Below, one piece after another: positions 32,983 to 38,638 of a stretch of DNA of 38,638 nucleotides; position 1 is the first letter of the stretch; each line of letters begins with the position of its first letter. Source of the stretch: Hespellia sp. (lineage in GTDB: Bacteria > Bacillota > Clostridia > Lachnospirales > Lachnospiraceae); NCBI GenBank assembly GCA_022790755.1, contig JAAVXR010000012.1, positions 1 to 38,638 of the forward strand, written 5' to 3'. Below the pieces are notes generated by a model. The model was not told the DNA's origin, ran no database searches, and saw only the letters and a program-made list of their open reading frames with translations. The translations under genes were made by a program, and so were the position numbers.

Positions 32983-33746
32983 AATGGCTGCAATCTTTTG
33001 TTATTGCAATTGCGATGTATTCCAAAATTCCTGTACCTCAGGTGGAATGGAAAGAGGACAATATGAGGTATGCAATCTGTTTCTTTCCAGTGGTCGGGAT
33101 GGTGATCGGCATTTTTGTCTGGCTGCTTGGAACCGCAATTTTGAAAAGCAACGCGACAGCACTTTTTTTTGCCGGTGCAATGACATTGCTTCCGATTCTG
33201 ATCAGTGGAGGAATTCATCTGGACGGTTTCATGGATACGATGGATGCGCTGGGGTCTTACGGTGATCGGGAGAAAAAACTGGAAATTCTGAAAGATACGC
33301 ACTGCGGCGCATTTGCTATTCTGGGGCTCGGCGGATATCTGGTCTGGAGTCTGGCGGTCTGGAGTGGTGTGACGGCGGAAATGCTTCCGGTGATTGCCTG
33401 CGGATATGTGATATCCCGGTCGTTGAGTGGGATATCTGTGGTATGGTTTCCTTCTGCGCGTAAGAAAGGGTTAGCCCGTACATTTCATGACGGAGCGGAA
33501 AGGAAAACGGCTGGTATAATTCTGCTGTTGATATACGTGAGCGCATGTGTGGGAATGCTTTGGGTGAACTGTCTGTTGGGAATGGTTGGGATTGCCTGCG
33601 CGCTGTTGACTTTTTGGTATTATTATCACATTTGCATGCGGCAGTTTGGCGGAATGACGGGAGATTTGGCCGGGTTTTTCCTGCAGCTTTGCGAGTTGGC
33701 GCAGTTGACTGGAATTATGATAGCGGGAGGCGGCATATGCAAATAA
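32979..33746 (+). CDS. cobS: adenosylcobinamide-GDP ribazoletransferase CobS
   Basis: A 255-residue integral membrane protein with about six helices that joins alpha-ribazole (phosphate) to adenosylcobinamide-GDP. SFVIAIAMYSKIPVPQVEW and the metal-binding motif GGIHLDGFMDTMDALGSYGD are CobS signatures. It starts inside the cobT stop (ATGA overlap) and overlaps cobC by 10 bp. It acts at the inner face of the cytoplasmic membrane. Confidence 0.95.
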   Translation: MKWLQSFVIAIAMYSKIPVPQVEWKEDNMRYAICFFPVVGMVIGIFVWLLGTAILKSNATALFFAGAMTLLPILISGGIHLDGFMDTMDALGSYGDREKKLEILKDTHCGAFAILGLGGYLVWSLAVWSGVTAEMLPVIACGYVISRSLSGISVVWFPSARKKGLARTFHDGAERKTAGIILLLIYVSACVGMLWVNCLLGMVGIACALLTFWYYYHICMRQFGGMTGDLAGFFLQLCELAQLTGIMIAGGGICK

Positions 33747-34327
33747 ATTTGATTCGCCATTTTCAAACCCAGGGAAATCGTGTGCATCAATATGTCGGGC
33801 GTACGGACGAACCGCTGGCGCAGTGCGAGGAGAACCGGAAACTTTTGCAGAGGACATATCCGCAGGCGCAGATCATTGCGGCGAGTCCGATGAAGCGCTG
33901 TGTTCAGACTGCGGAATGGATCTATGGAAGGGCTCCGGATATCCTTTGCCCACAATTGCGGGAAATGGATTTTGGCCTGTTTGAGGGAAAAACTTATGAG
34001 GAGTTGAAAACGAATCCATCCTATCAGCGATGGTTGGAGTCGAATGGGACGCTTCCATTTCCGGAAGGGGAGGATGTCAGAGATTTTATTGATCGTTGTA
34101 AAAGCGGGTTTGAGCAGCTCGTGAATCGTCTGTTACAGGAACAATATACGACTGTGGCGGTGGTAGTGCACGGCGGAACAATCATGGCGATTTTGTCTGA
34201 ATTTTCCAGTCCGAAAAGCAGTTTTTACGATTGGCAGGTGAAAAATGGAGCCGGCTATCGGTGTCGGATTGACGAGACGACTTGGAAAGATGGGGAACAA
34301 AAGTTGATGGAGATACAAAGATTATGA
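33737..34327 (+). CDS. cobC: alpha-ribazole phosphatase-like histidine phosphatase CobC
   Basis: A 196-residue histidine-phosphatase-fold protein assigned to CobC from its place between cobS and cbiB. The start motif is LIRHFQTQGN, where most family members have RHG; the catalytic His is present but Gly is Phe. ASPMKRCVQTAEWIYG, REMDFGLFEGKTYEEL and VVHGGTIMAIL with the second His are normal. It would remove phosphate from alpha-ribazole phosphate or from adenosylcobalamin phosphate. GGGAGG precedes ATG 33737. The stop overlaps cbiB as ATGA. Confidence 0.88.
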   Translation: MQINLIRHFQTQGNRVHQYVGRTDEPLAQCEENRKLLQRTYPQAQIIAASPMKRCVQTAEWIYGRAPDILCPQLREMDFGLFEGKTYEELKTNPSYQRWLESNGTLPFPEGEDVRDFIDRCKSGFEQLVNRLLQEQYTTVAVVVHGGTIMAILSEFSSPKSSFYDWQVKNGAGYRCRIDETTWKDGEQKLMEIQRL

Positions 34328-35283
34328 GTTCTTTACTGGCCTGTTTGTGCGGGTTTACATTAGATTTGCTTCTGGGGGACCCACTTTGGCTGTATCATCC
34401 GGTGCGGCTGATCGGGGCGTGGATTGCATTTCTGGAAAAATGTATGCGAAAGATCGCGGGAGCAGATGCCAAAAAACTGCTCGTGGCTGGCGGCGTATTA
34501 TGGGCGCTGGTGATTCTGGTATCCACGGGGGTGCCGTGGCTGTTGCTGATTTTGGCTGGGCGACTGCATCCGGGAATACGATTTGTACTGGAATGTTTTT
34601 GGTGTTATCAGATTCTGGCGGCAAGAGCCTTGTTCGATGAGAGCAGGCGGGTATACCTGGAATTGAAAAAGGGAGATTTACCGGCGGCGCGAAAGGCGGT
34701 TGCCAGAATCGTGGGCCGGGATACAGAGCGGTTGGAGGAGGCCGGAGTCGTCCGTGCGGCGGTGGAAACGGTTGCAGAAAATACTTCGGACGGAATCACA
34801 GCGCCGCTTCTTTTCATGATGATCGGGGGAGCGCCGCTTGCTTTTTTGTATAAGGCTGTCAATACGATGGATTCCATGTTGGGATATAAAGAAGAGAAAT
34901 ATCTGTATCTGGGACGAGTGCCGGCCAAAATGGATGATCTTTTCAATTATATTCCGGCAAGACTTTCCGCGCTTTTCATGCTCGCGGCGGCTTGGATTCT
35001 GCGAATGGATGCGAAACAGGCATGGAAGATTTACCGACGGGATCGAAGGAAACATGCGAGTCCAAATGCGGCGCAGACGGAGGCGGTGTGCGCGGGAGCG
35101 TTGGATGTGCAGTTAGCGGGAGACGCGTGGTATTTTGGAAAACGATATCAGAAAGAGACGATCGGCGATGCGATGCGAGAGGTGGAAGCGAAAGATATTC
35201 TTCGCGCCGGATGGTTGATGTATGGGACGGCGATCTTGTCATTGATTGTGTTTGGTGGCGTGAGATGGATGATTTTTCGCTGA
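34324..35283 (+). CDS. cbiB: adenosylcobinamide-phosphate synthase CbiB
   Basis: A 319-residue membrane protein that joins aminopropanol (phosphate) to adenosylcobyric acid. LDLLLGDPLWLYHPVRLIG at the start and VAENTSDGITAPLLFMMIGG with AVNTMDSMLGYKEEKYLYLG are family signatures; four to five membrane helices are visible. ATG 34324 overlaps the cobC stop. The next gene follows after about 26 bp. Confidence 0.95.
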   Translation: MSSLLACLCGFTLDLLLGDPLWLYHPVRLIGAWIAFLEKCMRKIAGADAKKLLVAGGVLWALVILVSTGVPWLLLILAGRLHPGIRFVLECFWCYQILAARALFDESRRVYLELKKGDLPAARKAVARIVGRDTERLEEAGVVRAAVETVAENTSDGITAPLLFMMIGGAPLAFLYKAVNTMDSMLGYKEEKYLYLGRVPAKMDDLFNYIPARLSALFMLAAAWILRMDAKQAWKIYRRDRRKHASPNAAQTEAVCAGALDVQLAGDAWYFGKRYQKETIGDAMREVEAKDILRAGWLMYGTAILSLIVFGGVRWMIFR

Positions 35284-35309
35284 AAAACGACTGTTGGAGG
35301 ACGACATGT

Positions 35310-36377
35310 ATGGAATATGAGCATGGAGGAGATATTTATACAAATAAAGGAATGCTGGATTTTTCTGTAAATGTGAATCCTTTTGGGCCTAATCCAGCGG
35401 TTGTGAAAGCGGCGCAAGAGAGTATGGAGCAGATCGGCCAGTATCCGGACAGCGAATGCCGGGAACTGCGGTCGGCATTGGCAAAGCATCTTGGGCTTCC
35501 CGGCGACTGTATGATCTTTGGAAATGGCGCGGCAGAGTTGATATTTTTGCTGGTGCAGGCAGAAAGGCCAAAGAAAGCGCTTCTGACGATACCGTCCTTC
35601 GCGGAATATCGGCGGGCGCTGGAAATGGTCGGATGTGAGATCGTGGGGTATCCCTTGCCGGGCGGAGCCCGTCCGCCCGGACCGGGCAGAAATGTTTTTC
35701 AGCTTACAGAGGAATATCTTTCGGCGCTCACGGACGATCTGGATCTGATTTTCTTATGTTCACCGGACAACCCCAGCGGGGAGGTAGTTTCAACGGAATT
35801 ATTGCTTCAGATTCTGGAGATCTGCGAACAGAAAAAGATTCGGATGGTGCTGGATGAATGTTTTCTGGATTTCCTGCCGGATGCAAAAGAACGGACGTTG
35901 AAAGATAAAGTCCTGTGTGCAAAGGAGTTATTTCTGTTACGTGCATTTACGAAAATCCATGCGATTCCGGGCCTGCGTCTGGGATATGGATTGTGCGGGG
36001 ATCAGGCTCTGCTTCAGAAAATGGAGAAAAATCGTCAGCCGTGGAGCGTTTCTTTGGCGGCACAGGCGGCCGGGGTGGCGGCGCTACAGGAACTGCAATG
36101 GGTAAAAGTTACCCGGGAATGGATCGTGGAAGAACGAAAATGGCTAGAAAAGCAATTGCAGGAAATCGGGATATTCTATTTCCCGGGAAAGGCAAATTAT
36201 CTTCTGTTAAAAAGTGAGAAAGATTTGTATTTACTCTGTAAAGTACATAAAATTCTGATCCGGGATTGTAAGAATTACGTAGGGTTGGGGCCTGGATATT
36301 TTCGGATTGCAGTCCGAAAAAGAGAAGAGAACGAGAGGCTTGTACATGTATTGCGGAAGATTTATGGTGGAGAATAA
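35310..36377 (+). CDS. cobD: L-threonine-O-3-phosphate decarboxylase CobD
   Basis: A 355-residue fold type I PLP enzyme that makes (R)-1-amino-2-propanol phosphate. [48 protein letters not shown] and [16 protein letters not shown] with PLP Lys215 are typical. TTGGAGGA stands eight bases before ATG 35310, and ATG 35306 lies in another frame. Residues about 116-129 ([14 protein letters not shown]) are an odd Gly/Pro-rich insertion encoded by a perfect hairpin. Confidence 0.94.
   Translation: MEYEHGGDIYTNKGMLDFSVNVNPFGPNPAVVKAAQESMEQIGQYPDSECRELRSALAKHLGLPGDCMIFGNGAAELIFLLVQAERPKKALLTIPSFAEYRRALEMVGCEIVGYPLPGGARPPGPGRNVFQLTEEYLSALTDDLDLIFLCSPDNPSGEVVSTELLLQILEICEQKKIRMVLDECFLDFLPDAKERTLKDKVLCAKELFLLRAFTKIHAIPGLRLGYGLCGDQALLQKMEKNRQPWSVSLAAQAAGVAALQELQWVKVTREWIVEERKWLEKQLQEIGIFYFPGKANYLLLKSEKDLYLLCKVHKILIRDCKNYVGLGPGYFRIAVRKREENERLVHVLRKIYGGE
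35658..35680 (+). repeat. GC-rich hairpin inside cobD
   Basis: CCGGGCGGA (35658-35666), loop GCCCG, and TCCGCCCGG (35672-35680) form a perfect nine-base-pair stem. It encodes GGARPPG in a loop where homologues usually have a short polar turn, and is much richer in GC than the flanking gene. Confidence 0.6.
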
Positions 36378-36379
36378 AT

Positions 36380-37909
36380 ATGGCGAAAACGATTATGATA
36401 CAGGGGACTATGTCAAATGTGGGAAAGAGTATTCTGGCAGGAGGACTTTGCAGAATACTTGCACAGGATGGATGCCGGGTCGCTCCATTCAAGTCACAGA
36501 ATATGGCGTTAAATTCATTTATCACGAGAGAGGGCTTGGAGATAGGACGGGCTCAGGTGATGCAGGCTGAGGCGGCGGGGATTGAGCCGCAAGTCTGTAT
36601 GAATCCAATTCTGCTGAAACCGACCAGTGATACGGGTTCCCAGGTGGTTCTAAATGGAAGGGCGCAGGGAATGCTTTCTGCAGCCGAGTATTATCGTCGA
36701 AAGAAAGAATATATTCCACATATCATGGAAGCTTATGGCAGTCTTGATCGGCAGTATGACATCATTGTGATCGAAGGGGCAGGTAGCCCGGCGGAGATCA
36801 ATTTGAATCAGGATGATATTGTCAATATGGGGTTGGCCGAAATGGTGGATGCTCCGGTTCTTCTAGTGGGAGACATCGACCGCGGCGGTGTCTTTGCACA
36901 GATTGTGGGGACACTGGAGCTTTTGAAAGACTGGGAGAGACGTCGGGTGAAAGGAATTTTGATTAACAAATTCCGTGGCGATTTGACGATCCTGAAACCG
37001 GGTCTTGCAATGCTGGAAGAGCGTACAGGAGTTCCGGTTCTGGGAGTGGTTCCCTGGTTTCAGTTGGATATTGATGAGGAAGACAGTTTGAGCGAGAGGT
37101 TCCATCGTCGGACGGAATACACGGAGGGTGTTTTGGCAGACGTGGCGGTGATCCGCTTCCCAAGAATTTCTAATTTTACGGACTTTATGCCATTGGAAGG
37201 AATCCGGGAGTTACGAGTACGGTATGTGGATTCTGCAGAAGATTTTGGCGATCCTGACGCAGTTGTTTTACCGGGCAGCAAGAATACTATGAAAGATTTG
37301 CTGTGGATGCGGCAGAATGGTCTGGAAGGAAAGATTCTGCGTCATGCGGCGGCCAAAAAGTTAGTGTTTGGCATCTGCGGCGGTTTTCAGATGATGGGAG
37401 AAGAGATTATTGACGAGAATGAAGTGGAACAGGGAGGACATTTGCAGGGAATGCGGTTGCTTCCGCTGCGCACCATATTTGAAATGGAAAAAACGCGGAC
37501 AAGGGTAAGTGGCATTTTTGGATGTTTGGAAGGCATTTCAGGGCCATTTAGCGGGGTCCCGGTAGAAGGATACGAGATGCATATGGGGGTTACAGAAGCC
37601 TTGGAGTCGGTTGATGCTTTTTTGACCTTGACGGTCGAGGCCGGAGATGAGGCAGGGCGGCAGAAGATGGATGGCGCCGTCCGGGATAACTGTATGGGAA
37701 GTTATGTGCATGGGATCTTCGACACTTCTCAATCGGCAAAAGCATTTGCGGCGGCAGTATTGCGGCAAAAAGGATTGGACTGGAATACGGTGCAGATACC
37801 GGACCGGAAAGCATACAAGGAGTCGCAGTACGATCAGTTGGCGGATATTGTGCGGAAAAGTCTGGATATGGAGCGCGTATATCAGATGATCAATGGGGAA
37901 GGAAAATAG
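36380..37909 (+). CDS. cbiP: cobyric acid synthase CbiP
   Basis: A 509-residue amidotransferase (CobQ family) that amidates the b, d, e and g side chains of adenosylcobyrinate diamide. The ATP-binding half has [32 protein letters not shown] and [20 protein letters not shown]. The glutamine amidotransferase half has [19 protein letters not shown] and Cys333 in [12 protein letters not shown], with VHGIFD near the end. TGGAG precedes ATG 36380, two bases after cobD. Confidence 0.96.
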   Translation: MAKTIMIQGTMSNVGKSILAGGLCRILAQDGCRVAPFKSQNMALNSFITREGLEIGRAQVMQAEAAGIEPQVCMNPILLKPTSDTGSQVVLNGRAQGMLSAAEYYRRKKEYIPHIMEAYGSLDRQYDIIVIEGAGSPAEINLNQDDIVNMGLAEMVDAPVLLVGDIDRGGVFAQIVGTLELLKDWERRRVKGILINKFRGDLTILKPGLAMLEERTGVPVLGVVPWFQLDIDEEDSLSERFHRRTEYTEGVLADVAVIRFPRISNFTDFMPLEGIRELRVRYVDSAEDFGDPDAVVLPGSKNTMKDLLWMRQNGLEGKILRHAAAKKLVFGICGGFQMMGEEIIDENEVEQGGHLQGMRLLPLRTIFEMEKTRTRVSGIFGCLEGISGPFSGVPVEGYEMHMGVTEALESVDAFLTLTVEAGDEAGRQKMDGAVRDNCMGSYVHGIFDTSQSAKAFAAAVLRQKGLDWNTVQIPDRKAYKESQYDQLADIVRKSLDMERVYQMINGEGK

Positions 37910-37916
37910 CAGAGAA

Positions 37917-38507
37917 ATGTTTCATTTGATTACAGGAGGAAGCGGCAGCGGGAAATCGGCTTATGCGGAGTCAGAAATTTGTCGTCTTCGAGAGGAATCA
38001 CAATCGACCGGACTATATTATATTGCGACGATGTTTCCAAACGATTCAGAGACGCTTTGCAAAATCAAAAGGCACCAGGATTTGCGGAAAGGAAACGCAT
38101 TTCATACATTGGAATGTTATACAGGGTTACAGCGTCTGGCGTTGGAAATGCGGGAATCGTTTGCGCGGGAATCTGCCTGCGTGCTGCTGGAATGTATGTC
38201 GAATCTGGCGGCAAATGAACTGTATATGGATGGCGGAGCCGGGGAGCTGGCGGAGCAGGAAATCCTGCGAGGAATCGGCGAGCTTCAGAAATCTTGTGCG
38301 CATCTGGTCGTAGTTACCAATGAAGTATTCTCAGATGGGCCGGTGTCCGCGGAGATGGAGCGATATCTGGAAATTCTGGGGAGAATCAATTGTGAAATGG
38401 CGGACCGGGCGGATCGGGTGACGGAAGTGGTGTATGGGATTCCGGTGTGCATTAAAGGTATACCCAAAGGGCACACCGAAATACATGCGCTCCGCGCGGA
38501 TAATTAG
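37917..38507 (+). CDS. cobU: adenosylcobinamide kinase/guanylyltransferase CobU, C-terminus replaced by repeat
   Basis: A 196-residue CobU that phosphorylates adenosylcobinamide and transfers GMP to it. FHLITGGSGSGKSAYAESEI is Walker A, followed by YIATMFPNDSETLCKIKRHQ and LLECMSNLAANELY with VVTNEVFSDGPVSAEMERY. ATG 37917 fits family length; ATG 37893 is an upstream in-frame choice. The natural end is near VYGIPVCIKG. At 38457 the sequence becomes the 51-bp repeat, adding IPKGHTEIHALRADN and a TAG from the repeat. The core is complete, so it is probably active. Confidence 0.92.
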   Translation: MFHLITGGSGSGKSAYAESEICRLREESQSTGLYYIATMFPNDSETLCKIKRHQDLRKGNAFHTLECYTGLQRLALEMRESFARESACVLLECMSNLAANELYMDGGAGELAEQEILRGIGELQKSCAHLVVVTNEVFSDGPVSAEMERYLEILGRINCEMADRADRVTEVVYGIPVCIKGIPKGHTEIHALRADN

Positions 38508-38638
38508 GGTATACCCAAAGGGCATACCGAAATACATGCGCTCCGCGCGGATAATTAGGGTATACCCAAAGGGCATACCGAAATACATGCGCTCCGCGCG
38601 GATAATTAGGGTATACCCAAAGGGCATACCGAAATACA
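38457..38638 (+). repeat. 51-bp tandem repeat, at least three and a half units, running off the window
   Basis: GGTATACCCAAAGGGCAYACC starts at 38457, 38508, 38559 and 38610, each followed by GAAATACATGCGCTCC and GCGCGGATAATTAG, with an exact 51-bp period. The first unit has CACACC and the rest CATACC. GGTATACCC AAA GGGCATACC forms a small hairpin with one mismatch. The array continues past the window end. It matches the arrays at 11291-11451 and 11555-11620. Confidence 0.93.

Noticed and set aside
38331-38627. Minus-strand frame with a 17-residue tandem repeat
   Set aside because: It is the 51-bp DNA repeat read in an open frame; the period being a multiple of three keeps it open. No ribosome site or conserved protein is apparent.

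Overview
The window reads like chromosome of a low-to-moderate GC Gram-positive gut anaerobe, most likely a Lachnospiraceae/Clostridia relative. The signs are strong AGGAGG ribosome sites, frequent TTG/GTG starts, the anaerobic (cobalt-early) corrin pathway with CbiK, CbiD, CbiG and CbiJ, a rubredoxin-flavin reductase fusion, and families of short palindromic repeats. The species cannot be fixed from sequence alone. Almost every gene lies on the + strand.

Region 1 (1-7.3 kb) is the worn 3' part of a defence island. It holds an AlbA_2/RecG-like ATP-binding gene split by one in-frame TAA, a full-length BREX-type PglZ phosphatase, a short stretch that looks like the remains of brxL, an overlapping Nudix hydrolase / DUF2075 nuclease-helicase pair where brxL would be expected, and a Fic gene gutted by an internal deletion. 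Region 2 (7.3-14 kb) is a patchwork: a nitroreductase coupled to an HhH-GPD-like protein, a half-size EamA transporter, a UPF0175/DUF3368 toxin-antitoxin pair whose toxin is cut by another in-frame TAA, a GNAT acetyltransferase, arrays of a 51-bp repeat, a WYL regulator, and TfoX-like, GyrI-like and VOC proteins. Region 3 (14-18 kb) has a MurR/RpiR regulator divergent from an M20 amidohydrolase and 6-phosphogluconate dehydrogenase, closed by a clear terminator. Region 4 (18-20.4 kb) has a flavodoxin, a response regulator fused to a RelQ-type alarmone synthetase, and a flavin reductase-rubredoxin that runs into cbiG.

Region 5 (20.3-38.6 kb) is a cobalamin locus: cbiG-cbiJ-cbiK-cbiD, cbiL-cbiF-cbiH-cbiET, cbiA, then cobT-cobS-cobC-cbiB-cobD-cbiP-cobU. 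It covers cobalt insertion, most corrin-ring methylations, a,c-amidation, the remaining amidations, aminopropanol-phosphate attachment and lower-ligand assembly. cbiC, a corrinoid adenosyltransferase and cobalt uptake are not in the window, and I see no convincing B12 riboswitch. The locus is interrupted three times: by a palindromic repeat after cbiD, by a divergent Xre/AIPR putative phage-defence pair after cbiET, and by about 740 bp of palindromic repeats after cbiA. Its last gene, cobU, runs directly into a 51-bp tandem repeat that supplies its stop codon.

The best candidates for something undescribed are the Nudix-DUF2075 pair on a brxL scar, the receiver-alarmone synthetase fusion, the family of long palindromic elements (74 bp, 233 bp and 312 bp forms), and the 51-bp repeat that acts as a 16-residue tail plus stop.
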